The translations under genes were made by a program, and so were the position numbers. A DNA stretch of 64,000 nucleotides from Schistosoma haematobium (taxonomy: Eukaryota; Platyhelminthes; Trematoda; Strigeidida; Schistosomatidae): the NCBI RefSeq assembly GCF_000699445.3, contig NC_067196.1, forward strand, positions 82,760,364-82,824,363. Direction: 5' to 3'. Of this stretch, positions 44,997 to 57,169 are shown piece by piece (within the stretch, counting starts at the first letter, position 1; each line of letters opens with the position of its first letter). The notes under the pieces are model-generated. The model was not told where the DNA came from, made no database searches, and saw only the letters and a program-made list of their open reading frames with translations.

Positions 44997-47900
44997 TTAA
45001 ACGACAAAACCTGGTTCATGATCTGCATCGGATAATAACAATTCCAAGTGTGGGATTTCACCAGCATTATGTACAGTTGATAAAAGATGACGAAAGTCTG
45101 GGATAAATCTTTCCCTGAAAAATCCTCTTTCCGTAACAGAATGCCCAGCTAAAATAATAGAAATACCACGAGAAACAGCCTCAAGACGATCATGATGAGA
45201 TAATTCTCCAGTGATAAATAAATCGGCAGCAAATGAAGCTGGTGTTTGGCATAAAGGCGACCCACCGGAACCAGCACATACAGCAACTGTTTTAATTGAA
45301 CAGTCTATTGAATAACAACAACAATTATTATTATTATTATGGTAAATAAATGTTATGATTGATAGTTAACAAAATGCCAGGAGGCTAAAGTAGGATTTCC
45401 AGGATGTTAAAACTTACTTACTTACTTACACCTGTTACTCCTCGTGAAGGAGCATAGGTCGCTCACCAGCATTCTCCATCCAACCCTGTCCTGGGCAATC
45501 CTTTCCAGCTCCTTACAGTTCCTATTCATCCTTTTCATATCTGCTTCTATTATCCGACGCAATATGTTCTTTGGCCTTCCTCTTTTCCGCTTCCCTTCAG
45601 GATTCCAAGTTAGAGCTTGCCTCGTGATGCAGTTTGACGATTTGCGTAATGTATGTCCTATCCATTTCCATCGTCTTTTCCTAATTTCCTCTTCAGCTGG
45701 AAGTTGGTTTGTTCTCTCCCACAGAAGGCTATTGCTGATGGTATCCGGCCAATGGATGTTTAGTATCTTGCGTAGACAGCTATTTATAAATACTTGTACT
45801 TTCTTGATTGTGGTTGTTGTAGTTCTCCAAGTTTCAGCTCCATACAGTAGAATTGCCTTGACGTTCGTATTGAAGATTCTCACTTTGATATTGGTTGAAA
45901 GTTGTTTTGAGTTCCATATGTTCTTCAATTGTAGGAATGCGGCCCTTGCTTTGCCAATCCTCACCTTTACGTCTGCATCTGAACCTCCATGTCTATCGAC
46001 GATGCTTCCCAGATATGTGAAGGATTCTACATCTTCCAGAGTTTCGCCATCAAGGGTGATTGGATTGCTGTTCTCCGCTTTGAAGACCTTGGTTTTCCCT
46101 TTGTGTATGCTGAGGCCTACTGATGCAGAGACTGCTGCTACATTGGCTGTCTTTATCTGAATCTGTTCACGTGTACGTGATAGGAGGGCTAGGTCATCTG
46201 CGAATTCCAGATCGTCTAATTGGTTCTGAGCTGTCCATTGTATTCCGTGTTTTCCTTCAGATGTCGAGGTCTTCATAATCCAGTCGACCACCAGAAGAAA
46301 GAGGAAGGGAGAGAGTAAACAGCCTTGTCTGACTCCGGTCCTTACTTGGAATGCATCTGTCAGCTGTCCTCCATGCACTACTTTGCACTGTAGTCCGTCG
46401 TATGAGTTCCGGATAATATTGACAATCTTCTCAGGAACTCCGTAGTGTCGAAGAAGTTTCCATAATGTCCTCCTATCTACACTGTCGAATGCCTTTCCAT
46501 AATCAATGAAGTTGATGTATAGTGACGAGTTCCACTCAACTGATTGTTCGACGATGATCCGTAGTGTTGCAATTTGGTCTGTGCACGACCGATCCTTTCG
46601 GAATCCAGCTTGTTGATCTCGAAGTTGGGCATCTACTGCATCCTTCATCCGGTTCAGCAACACCCTGTTGAAGACTTTCCCTGGTATTGACAGTAGTGTA
46701 ATGCCTCTGTAGTTCTCACATTTGCTCAGATCTCCTTTCTTTGGAATCTTGATGAGGTGTCCTTCTTTCCAGTCCATCGGCACTTGTTCCTCCTCCCAAA
46801 TCTTTTTGAATAGAGGGTAAAGCATGCTTGTGGTTACTTCGACGTCTGATTTCAGTGCTTCAGCTGGTATGTTGTCGGGTCCTGCTGCTTTCCCGTTCTT
46901 GATTTGTCTGACGGCCATTCTAATTTCTTCCGTCGTTGGTGGGTTGACATCTATAGGAAGATCTGTGTGTGCTGCTTCGATGTTCGGTGGATTCATTGGA
47001 GCCGGCCTATTCAGGAGTTCCTCGAAGTATTCTACCCATCTGTTTCGCTGTTGTTGAATTTCAGTGATTGGCTTCCCTTCTTTGTCTTTGACCGGCCTCT
47101 CTGGTTTACTGTATTTCCCTGATAGTTTCTTCGTTGTATCGTAGAGCTGTTTCATATTTCCTTCTCTAGCAGCTTTTTCTGCCGTCGTTGCTAATTCTTC
47201 CACGTATTTCTTCCTGTCGGCTCTAATGCTCCTCTTCACTTGCTTGTTTGCTTCTATGTATTCAGCTTGTGCTTGGACTTTCTCTGCTCGTGTTCGGCTG
47301 TTGTTAATTGCTGTCTTCTTGTTCTTCCTTTCTTTGATCTTGTCCAGTGTTTCTATAGAGATCCATTCCTTATGATGGTGTTTCTTTAGGCCCAGAACCT
47401 CTTGACACGTTGAAGTCAATGTTTCTTTGATGCCTTTCCAGTTGTCCTCCATAGTAGTTTCTTCTTCCTTCAGTAGATCTTGAAAGGCTTGGAATCTGTT
47501 GTTGAGAGCTATCTTGAATTCATTGAGTTTGTCAGTATCTCGAAGGAAGGCTGTATTGAACCTTTGTAGTGCTGTTTGTCCACTTGTCCAGTTCTTTTTT
47601 AGCTTCAGTTTTAAATTGGCTACAACTAGGTGGTGATCTGAAGCTACGTCAGCTCCTCTCCTGGTTCTCACATCTTCCATTGTCCTTCGGAATTTTTTTG
47701 ATGCAAATATGGTCTATCTGGTTCTCTGTAGTGTGGTCCGGTGAGATCCATGTAGCCTTGTGTATACGTTTGTGTGGAAATATTGTGCCTCCTATGACTA
47801 ATTTGTTGAATGCACACAAATTTGCAAATCTTTCTCCATTTTCGTTCCTCTCTCCCAGTCCATGTCGTCCCATAATATCTTCATATCCAGTGTTGTCTAT

Positions 47901-50900
47901 TCCGACCTTGGCATTTAGATCTCCCATCAGAATGGTGAGGTCCTTTCTTGAGCATTTCTCTATGATTGACTGCAGCCGCTCGTAGAATTGATCTTTAATG
48001 TCGTCGTTGCTATCATTGGTGGGTGCATAACATTGGATAATATTCATTGTGATCCCCTCCTTCTTTGTTTTGAATGATGCTTTGATGATTCTGGATCCGT
48101 GGGATTCCCATCCTACAAGTGCATTTCGTGCTACTTTGGACAGCATTAGAGCAACTCCCTGTGTGTGTGGAGCATTTTCCTCTTCGTGACCGGAGTATAG
48201 CAGCATCTCTCCCGTAGCTAGCCTTTTCTGTCCAGCTTGGGTCCAGTGGGTTTCGCTGATTCCCAGTACTGCCAAGTTGTATCTCCTCATTTCCGTTGCT
48301 ATTTGACTGGTCTTCCCGGTTTCCCACATTGTTCTAACGTTCCATGTACCTATAAAAATTTTTGCTCTGGTTGTTAGAAGGGGCATCGGCCTCGTGGCTT
48401 CCGAAGGAATTCGGCTTTCACCATGAAGCGTCATAATTCTTCTAAATGAAGACCTTCTAACTCTCAGGGCAGAGTTAAAATGGTTTGAATTATTTTTTCT
48501 GGTAAGCGTTTTTTTAGCGAGTTAGTTTTCTACGGGATGGGGACGCTAACCCCATGCCCAACCCTCCTCCTTTACCCGGGCTTGGGACCGGCAGTAACTC
48601 TAGAAGAGCTACAGGCGGAGTTAGGATGTTAAAAAGCATGAAATAATAAAAATAAATCCTCGTGAAAATGACTGAGATAAATTCCTTCTGTACTACATTT
48701 CTCATGCTTAAATACTAACTAAAACTGGCATTTTTTCCTATCATTTGGCTCGTATCTTTCTAATTTCATTTTTCTCTGTGCTAATATGACGTGCGGTAGA
48801 TCGGACTAAAAAGCAATAGTACTAGGTCCTACATCAAAGATGATTAAATGACAAACCTACAAGTATGAATAGGAGAAATCTTAGAATACATGCACTTGTG
48901 CATCCCCACAACACATTCAAGATATTATCTCACAATGCACTGATCGCCAAAATCTATATTTGAACGCTTAGAGTCGCATGGATACAAACAATGATCCGTC
49001 ATATAAATAAATGACAATCAATGAGTATATTTATTGTAATTAAAGGTAAATTTACAAAGAATAGTCTACAAGAGCTTGAATTAAGGAATATTGACCTAAT
49101 GAATTTAGAATATGTAAAACCTATTGAAACGTCAGTAAAGATGTGAAGTAAACACAGAATTTTGGAGTCCTATGAATGTCTTAGGGCATGAATTGTACAC
49201 ACAAAGTTGAATTCTGGCACACAACCGATCTGCTGATAGACTGATGTTAGCTACCCAGTCGAAGTCATACTACATGCTTGCTACACAATTGATCTTTACA
49301 TCAGCCTATTCATCACATACTATACACTACATACAGTACTCACTATCTAAAAACGCCTCATATTTTACATGTGGTCTGATAAATTCGTGTGTATGAAATG
49401 TATCTCTACCTAATACGACTTTTAATTTCGCGTTGTCTAATGTGTCAAGTTCAATAATACGTACGAAATTGATCTTAGAGAATATTAACTTGGGATTGAA
49501 TAAACACTAAAGTAATTCAGTTATCAGACGACAGTTGGTAAAATTCCATGACATGAAGAAATAATATGTTATGTCCTGCATAAGACAATAAGATATGGTC
49601 GATGAAGGCCGGCAACATGGAAAAGTTTGTTTTAGACCAGAGGTACCCTTTCAGTACTGTTGAGAGTAATATGAAAACTGAACTAATCACTCAGGCAATA
49701 AGTGTATGGTTCTATTTGGGCCACGTAAATTAGGTGTCACAAATTATGAACATGAATTGACTGGGTTAGTCTGACTACAATTTACAAGTCTATCCATTAT
49801 TTATTTATGCTTTAATATTTCCACTGTATACTCCGAAGGATAGAGGAACATTCTAAAGAGAAATGCAGTCGACCTAATCAGATTTTTACGAATAGAGAAG
49901 ATTCGTGGTGAGGCTTTTTTTACATAGTGGATAGGAGAGGTGGTCTGTTTATGACACGGAGCCGTCGTCTAGAAGATAGTCGTAAATTACTAGCATCTGA
50001 CAAGCTTTCACAAACCCCTGGTTGAGTTAGTGAAGATAACGCAACTCAGTAACTTAAAAAAATATCGTAATGGCTCAGAATAGAAATAAGTCGTGATCCG
50101 GTAGCAGCCTCAACTTTTTTATATCTCATTTTACCAGAATTTGTTTCCTATGGATAAATGGGCACTTTAAGTAATCAGAAGGTAGGTTTGATTATTCACT
50201 CATAAATCAATTACAAATATGATTGCATGAGTAGCATTTAGGATTTTTACTTGCTCTTTATATACAAAACTACGGAACAGGTGACTTAGAAAAATCTAAG
50301 CAATATCAATGTACAACAAGGAAATGCAGGAAAAAGGATTAAAAAATATTTAAAACTATGGGTTAAATAGGAGTGAAGAGGAGAAAAAGCTGAAACAGAA
50401 CATAAGCATTACGCAGATTAGGTGTAATAACATCAATTATCTACATACAACCTATAACACCTCCCTTTCATACTAACCTGTGATCGCAAACACGATGAAA
50501 ATAAGAAGCATGTACTTGATGTCGGTGAGAACTACTCTTGTTAGATGTTCTCACATGGTCACGTGTATACAACTACTGCCAGGGAAGTCCTACTCACTGC
50601 CTTCTCGCTGCGAGGGTGTTGTTTACGAAATCGAGAGGAAAAAAAGCGAATATCCGGCACTTTAACCGGGTTGGTGGATAGGGAGGACCCACCTAGGGGA
50701 GTTGGAAAACCCTGATTCCGAACCGGTAGTGCATATGGGCTCCAGTATCCTGAGGGAACAAATGGCGTATGAACCCATTGTTGGTCACCGGCTACCATGG
50801 GTCTGCATCTCTTGACGTTGCTCCACTGCCTTGTGGATCAGACCTTCAGGTCGAAGGCTCTAGGTGTGGCCTCCCTAAGAAAAACACATGCTCCGGTCTA

Positions 50901-53312
50901 GGCATCCGAGCAGTACCACAGCCCACACACAAATCAAGTGACTTGTGTAGTGAATATGTATTCGGTGCCCCATTTGTACCAATATTTCTGTTCAAATAAA
51001 TAAATAAAACTGGTGGTCAAGTGCAATTTTCTTTTGTAAAGATACAAACAGAAATTCCATACATTTATATAAAAGGCAACAGCAGTTTTACATATGATTC
51101 TACAGTAGAATAATGTTGGAACTAACATTAAGTTGTGGAAGTGAACGTCTTACAAGTCAAGTTTTAATCTAGTTCTAGTCACCAGGGTATAAAGGACTGA
51201 AGTTTACAAGTTAGAAATGTGTCCGATATTTCAATGAACATAGTTCACATGTCACAAGAAAAACTTAGGATATTCGAACTGATAAAGGCTACTTTTGCTT
51301 CAAGGACAAACAAAACGTAGGATTAAGGACGATTAAGAACTAAGACCTGACAAATGTTCGCATAACAAATGTCTTACACTACTTATTAATAATGAGTAAC
51401 GCGACCAAGTGCATTGAAAATATATTGGTGCCAAAGACTGCGAAACATTCAAATATGATTTCATGCTTGAAGTATAAGTCCTAGTAGAGCCGATCCCCAA
51501 ATACCTTTTCATTACCATTTGTTATGACTAAATAATTATATAAATGTCTTTCTAAGTACCATCTAAATAAAGGTACTATCGTCATAGTCTATTTTATCTA
51601 CATAACGTAGCGCATTTAAATTCCCGTCTAACTTAATATAACTCACAAAGATAAAAGTTACACAAATGGAACACAACAAAATTTATTTAGAAGTATTTCA
51701 CAAGCTTTCATGGAGGAACTCATGAAATATATCGGAATCAGATATGTTCAGATCTTAAATACTATGATTTATCTTGGAAGTCTGATCAGCCCTAATGGGT
51801 TGGTGTCTGACGAAATCTCCGTATGAATTCAAAAAGCTCGTTTGGCTTTTGCCAACTTACGTCACCTATGACGAAGGCGAGATATCCGTCTATCGATTAA
51901 GCGACGAGTATGCTGCGCGGCAGTTCATCCTGTTATACTTGACGACTGGGAAACATGGCCATTAAGAGTAGATATCCGTAAGCTACTAGTATTTGACCAC
52001 AGATGTCTTTGAAATATTGCTCGCATCTGCTGAGATCACCAGATAAGTTATAGTGAGGTTAGACACAGGGTATTAGGGAATGATGGTAACTCACTTGATG
52101 AAGTTGTGAATCTTCACCGACTGAGATCGTTGGGCCACATGTTACGTATGCCCGAACACCGATTACCACGAAGCGCAATGCTGATTAGTGTTGGGGATGG
52201 TTGAAAGAAAGTTAGGGGCGGCCAAACCAAAACGCGGCATCAGTGCTTGAAGTCACTAACTTCTGGTCTTAGCCATGTTGATAGATGCAGAATACCTGGT
52301 TGGGGTCCGCGTGACTATCGTAACCAATGATTGGAGACTCTGGGTGACGTGACTCAAAATCCATCACAATGGCGTGATGGATTAAAAATTGCTTTATCTC
52401 TTTTTTTCTACCAATTAATTCTTTCATCCTGTACTATATCCTGATACACAATCTTTTATATATTACCACCATTGAATTAACTACTTCTATGAATTCGGTG
52501 TTCATCTTGTCGTGCTAATGAGGTATGGCAACTCGGAACAATGCATATATGTACCTGGTCTTACGTTGTAGCTGACTGGCTAAATACTATGATAAAAGAG
52601 AAAGTAGTTTTATTTACACATAGGTGAACAGTACGCATTTTTCTACGATAGAATTTTGATATTAACAGTAGGCTTTCATGTTTGTATTGTAAAATTGGTA
52701 AAATTGTGCCTGAACAAAGGATATCGACGTGTGATAATAGCGAGTCTTATTAGGTAATGACACAAGTACTGAATCATATCAACAAGATGGAAATTAATTC
52801 TCAAAACCAACGAAGATAGAATGAACTACAGAAATAGTTCAGCCCAAATAATTTAATGAGCACAAATGATATACTATCGGTCTTTAATATATTGAGTCAG
52901 CTAGATGGGTTACATGATGGACATCAAGACAAATATCAAGAAAAGATCATGCGTATACTTATGTTTGTTGATGCTCTAGTCAAAAGTAAATCTGAGCCTC
53001 ATATGCATCTGTCAATAAATTATCTTAAAATTCTTCATGCAGCTGTTAATAATATATAAGATATCAAAACATGGTAATCATCTTATATTACTATTGTTAC
53101 TCAAATTTTCTAGTAGTTGATTCTTTGATACAGCATTATATCATGCATTGTTATATCGAATCATATTAAGTAGGCAGCACCAGATTATTTATTTATTTGA
53201 ATACATAAATATTGGTACAAGAGGGCACCAAATATATATGCGCCACACAAAACAATGAGAATTTGAAGAGAAAAAACAGAACAATAACGACCACAGATTA
53301 GTGTAAGGTAGT

Positions 53313-53385
<73 letters not shown>

Positions 53386-55804
53386 TAATAATAATGGGGG
53401 GGGAACGGAAAGGCACAATCAGACCAAATTTTTCAGTTAAGGAATAGACAACCATTTTTTTTATGAAAAAGGTAAAAGAAGGTTACAGCAGGATCGCCAC
53501 TGGCTTCTATTCCGAGCCATATCTGATAACGCCACTAACCACTGTGTCGCACCATCTCTCGGAGCCCAGCCAGAGAGTCGTGAAGGACCAGCACAGGCCA
53601 GCCCTTTGCAGCTTTCTTTCATACCACGACACCATATTATACACTGACCACCTCTCCGCTTTTTCCAACTAATCCCAGTGTCAGCAAATAATGTGCAACG
53701 TGGAATTCTCTGGGACGACATTCGTAGAATATGTCCAAGCCACCGAAGTCGATGTTTCAAGATGGTGACACCAATTGGATTATCGTCTCTGTGCCCGAAC
53801 ACACGATGCAGAACCTCTGCATTACTACTAACATGGTGTTGCCACTGGATGTCAGCAATCCTCCGGAGACAACGATGATCGAACACAGAGAGTCGTCTAA
53901 CGTCCTCAACTCGGAGAGGCCAGGTTTCACAAACATAGAGCAAAACTGCTCTCACCGACGCGTTGTAGATCCGAACTTTTGCAGCCAGACTAACATCACG
54001 AAGGCGCCAAAGATGGCCCAGATTGGAATAAGCCGCTCTGGCTTTCACTATATGTGCATTGATCTCATCACTCACGCCACCACCAGCACTTACGCAGCTA
54101 CTAGATACACGAACTTCTCGACTACTTCTATCTGCTCACCATCCAGAGTGAGTACAGGATTAGGATCCTGCCAGTCTTTTACAAGTACTTTGCACTTCGA
54201 AGGTGAAAAGCACATACCATACCTACGGACATTGATTGCCAACTGATTAAATGCGTAATCAGTGGTCACCGGCTACCATGGGACTGCATCTCCTTACGAT
54301 GCTCCACTGCCTTGTGAGTTAGACCTTCAGGTCAAAGGCTTGAGATGTGATCCTCTAAGAAAACCACCTACTTCGGTCTGGGCACTCGGGCAGTATCACA
54401 GCCCACACACAAATATAATGAAAATGATGATATTTACTGAAAACTCTATTCTCGCCACCACCAGCACCAGAAGCGACACAAGTTAATAGACTGAACTCTG
54501 AGCTTAAATCATATTGTGGACCTATTAAACAGAGACAACTCAGCGAACTAGCTAGTGAGGTTAATAATGAATTATTTCATCCCGTGAGATCTGTTGAAGC
54601 ATGAAAGGTCAGTAGTAAAATGTTAGTTCCCATTTGTTCGATATATAACACGTGGCTTGTAAAAACAACTATTACAACAATCCGCATAAAATCCAACGAT
54701 AAGCATTGCGACATGGTCCTTTAATCAATGGAATTAAAGACGATAGGTATATTTAAGTTCGACTTGTATGGTACCTTTATGTACACACTTATTACAGCCC
54801 AAAAAAGAGTAGCCTGCTTTCTATCAAACCTGAAAACTCTAATTTTCTCGATTCCGGTTTTTTCATAGCAAATCAGTTGTTGGATAACCAGAAGTGCCCT
54901 CGACAATTACTTTATATAAACGTTTACAAAAATGAAATTAGGAGAAATTTAGATAAAACACTTATCTTACCGAGGGTTTTACCTAGTCCTGGGGCTACAA
55001 TTAAATGCCCTATGTTTAGAAACTTTTTGTAGGCAGCGATAATTGCTTTGAGATGAACTGGGAACTGTAGAGTGACCAGTCTGCCACATCCTTCTTCACT
55101 TGTCTACAACATATTCTTTTGATAGTGCATATACCTTTTGAATATTTTCGATGCTAACAACTGAGATTTTAAGCTCCTCCGTCACATCTACAACACGTTT
55201 TAAATCGGACTCGGTACAAGTAACAATGGCTGTTATTCCAGCATTACTGATCATGATAATGTGATGAAAAAATGACTTACCTCTTAATATTAGTTGTACA
55301 CACTCCTACTCCTGTGGAAATGACGAAGTCTCCGAAATTTTCGTTCATAACAACGGTTAACCTGGATAAATTTTGAGTAATTGGTGATCGAGATAAACTC
55401 TCTCTCCGATTAACAGCTATAGAACAATATTAAGTTAGTCTGAATTTACCTAATGGTTCTAAAAGCCAATCGTTGATACCTCCAAGTTTTGCATCAAGCC
55501 CGGTGTGTGGTGAGAATACACCGATTTTGTTTTCTATACAACGTACAACTATACGCTCTTTCCAATGCTGTTGCGTAAGCTTTTTAAGAGGAGAGAAAAT
55601 TGGTGGATGGTATGAAACGATCAGACCACATTTTTGAGAAATCGCCTCATCGAGTACTTGTTCTGTTAAATCATTTGTGATAAAAATCCTGTCCACATGG
55701 TGTGGAATAGAAGGTTCTATTAGGAGACCGACATTATCCCACTTTTCGGCCAAGTGTGGTAAGCAATATGCATCCAACAATTTAACAATTTTGGTAAGCT
55801 CCAT
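44997..55804 (-). CDS. NIF3L1: NIF3-like protein 1 (NIF3L1), five exons
   Basis: A conserved member of the NIF3/DUF34 family, proteins with a dimetal-binding core whose exact role is unsettled. Exons: 55804-55450, 55416-55281, 55246-55135, 55103-54971, 45304-44997. Introns are 33, 34, 31 and 9,666 bp, all GT-AG. The coding total is 1,044 nt, 347 residues, against about 375 in vertebrates. Seen: [10 protein letters not shown] (residues 19-28), SYHPPIF with metal-ligand-type His66, [30 protein letters not shown] joined by splicing to [14 protein letters not shown], then GELSHHD and GHSVTERG near the C-terminus. The start is the Met that aligns with other family members; an upstream in-frame Met at 55834 would add ten residues. 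All metal-site motifs are present and no lesion is seen, so the gene is probably functional. The last intron contains RTE copy B (sense), a C relic and two related elements. Confidence 0.93.
45413..48622 (-). mobile_element. RTE-clade non-LTR retrotransposon, copy B (full length, almost intact)
   Basis: Flanked by the 12-bp target duplication AGGATGTTAAAA (45401-45412 and 48623-48634), so the 3,210-bp insertion is complete. The 3' end is (GTAA)n on the minus strand; the 5' untranslated region (48622-48435) matches copy A. It lies in the last NIF3L1 intron in the same orientation as the gene. Confidence 0.96.
45422..48434 (-). CDS. RTE endonuclease-reverse transcriptase polyprotein, one frameshift
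   Basis: The endonuclease frame starts at ATG 48434 and carries [37 protein letters not shown] and [10 protein letters not shown]. The frame then shifts by one base at a run of seven A (47693-47699) and continues from FRRTMEDV and ASDHHLVV, followed by linker, RT ([67 protein letters not shown]) and C-terminal [12 protein letters not shown]. With one A removed the total is 1,004 codons including stop. No internal stop is seen and catalytic Asp residues are intact. Either a recent single-base mutation or a homopolymer error in the assembly. Confidence 0.93.
48640..50480. other. Intronic DNA without recognised feature
   Basis: Lies in the last NIF3L1 intron. AT-rich, no open frame with motifs and no match to the other repeat families. 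Confidence 0.5.
50485..51008 (+). mobile_element. Short non-autonomous element sharing both ends with family D
   Basis: Relatively GC-rich (50570-50950). The block 50787-50935 ('GTCACCGGCTACCATGGG', 'CTCCACTGCCTTGTG', 'CAGCCCACACACAAAT') matches 54262-54415. Its 3' end ('GGTGCCCCATTTGTACCAAT' and 'CAAATAAATAAATAAA') matches the 3' end of element D on the minus strand at 53190-53235. It therefore joins D's 5' and 3' parts with all coding sequence missing. No long frame is present. Confidence 0.65.
51690..52590 (+). pseudogene. Family C non-LTR retrotransposon, 5'-truncated relic
   Basis: Plus-strand frames give [18 protein letters not shown] (51770-51825), LAFANLRHL (51842-51870), [20 protein letters not shown] (52120-52180) and [12 protein letters not shown] (52285-52325). 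The C tail follows, with 'CGTGCTAATGAGGTATGGCA' near 52515 and 'GCTGACTGGC'. Frames are broken repeatedly. It lies in the NIF3L1 intron, antisense to the gene. Confidence 0.85.
53315..53394. repeat. (TAA)n microsatellite in the family D 3' region
   Basis: About 26 tandem AAT units followed by a run of eight G (53396-53403). On the element strand it is (ATT)n inside the 3' untranslated region. Confidence 0.95.
53461..54245 (-). pseudogene. Family D reverse transcriptase C-terminal part
   Basis: Reading the minus strand: upstream RT residues to 54100, then [72 protein letters not shown] and [12 protein letters not shown] to a stop at 53461-53463. This is the same domain order as family C (WPLR, LRWLGH) but a distinct sequence. 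The 204-codon stretch 54075-53461 is uninterrupted. Catalytic RT motifs are absent through truncation. Confidence 0.88.
54485..54965. other. Intronic DNA without recognised feature
   Basis: Between family D and NIF3L1 exon 4. No gene or repeat recognised. Confidence 0.5.
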
Positions 55805-56401
55805 TCCTTTATGGGCAAACTTTGAAAGGAACATGTATTAACAAAATCGAGAACAGGATGACAAACTAGCAATAAAAATGAGCAAATTACTTTACAATAA
55901 AAATCGCAAAAGTCAAGATGAGGTACACAAAACTGGAAAGTAGAGATAACAGCAAAATTATCTTGCGAAAAAAATTTTGGAAGTGTATTTGCCTCAATAT
56001 TGGCAAAATAACAGAAGGTAAACATATTTTAATGCTTTTATTTATAAGAGTGAAGATATAGATTTTCAACGATTTGGAGAATTAAATGCCTAAAACTCAC
56101 ACCAAGATGCGGAATTAGGCTGCCTATAAAATCAATTCAGTCGTTTATAATAAGTAAAATACGACGAAGACATATATACCTCTAAAACAATACTTTTAAA
56201 TAATACGGAGGCTAAGCTTGAGGATATTTTAAAAAGTGTGAAAAGCGTTAACTCTTCTCACGTCATAGATTAATTGGTAAATCATGTGTGTATTTCGCAC
56301 AAGTCTACAGTTATAAATCTCTCCAAACGAAATAAAGTACACAGGACGATCCAGTTTTTCCGAAAAAATGTAGCACTGCTTTTATCACATAAATGTGGCT
56401 A

Positions 56402-56403
<2 letters not shown>

Positions 56404-56469
<66 letters not shown>
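56404..56469. repeat. (TA)n microsatellite
   Basis: A pure TA dinucleotide run of about 66 bp. Confidence 0.95.
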
Positions 56470-56473
<4 letters not shown>

Positions 56474-56639
56474 TGAGTAAATGGAAAATACACTAAGTAA
56501 TGAAACACAGGATATGGCTCAACGAAGACTGATTTCAAACGATTACCACGTAGAATGATACGCAAAGTTCTACATGGATACTTAGTGAGGTCTCTCACAC
56601 CGACAAGCCGTTGTCACCTCAAACCGCCTGGGGCGACCT

Positions 56640-56880
56640 TGGTATTAACATGTCTTATCTTTTCCTTCCGTCTAGGACTGATAATAAGAGGACACTCGAA
56701 GAAAGTTGAAAAACAGAAATCAAATCGTTTACGTCTGGAGTTTCGTTTTTCGCATTGAGTAGTGAATTACTGGAATTCCCTAACGGGACACGTAATATCA
56801 GCAACTTCTGTTGATATATTCAAAACGAGATGGGACCTCCACAGCATTACAAACTGCAAGGATTAATATAGGTGGATAGA
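56640..56880 (+). pseudogene. CR1/Jockey-type retrotransposon, C-terminal scrap
   Basis: Plus-strand translation reads RGHSKKVEKQKSNRL, then RFSH*VVNYWNSLTGHV and SVDIFKTRWDLH. The R-V-V-N-x-W-N-S-L...S-V-x-x-F-K pattern is the conserved end of CR1-type RT proteins. One TGA replaces the expected Arg before VVN. No upstream RT is present. Confidence 0.75.
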
Positions 56881-57169
56881 CCCCCCATCCTTATTACTTG
56901 AGGTAGCTCCCGAGGTTCCCATCCTCAAACGGCCTCGGCACTTTCACATTGATCCTGACAGAAACACCAGATGTAAAGAAGGCAATACGGGGAAGGGACG
57001 CATATTTGCTGTCACAAAGTATTTGCATTATATATATATACATATATATATAGCCTTATGTCGTCTGTTTGCACCTATCAGTGTGTATTGCTTTTAGACA
57101 AGTCATATCATATCCGACATTTATCTGACACTTCTTCGGATTACCTCTTTTTGAATTTTCATAAATCTC

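Larger units (their letters stand above)
53185..54461 (-). mobile_element. Family D non-LTR retrotransposon with inverted 5' segment
   Basis: The minus-strand 3' segment (54245-53185) holds RT C-terminal sequence, a 3' untranslated region and an AAATAAATAAAT tail. It adjoins a plus-strand 5' segment (54258-54461). The 10-bp sequence CAGCACCAGA occurs at both outer edges (53175-53184 and 54462-54471), so both segments were probably laid down as one insertion. This is the signature of 5' inversion (twin priming). Confidence 0.7.

Noticed and set aside
45444..46160. 238-codon plus-strand frame across RTE copy B
   Set aside because: It is the antisense shadow of the RTE C-terminal region, which has all the expected motifs on the minus strand.
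53189..53455. Polyisoleucine and polyleucine open frames
   Set aside because: They are translations of the (TAA)n microsatellite in two frames.
56311..56598. 95-codon minus-strand frame rich in Ile-Tyr
   Set aside because: Produced by the (TA)n run; flanks have no motif.
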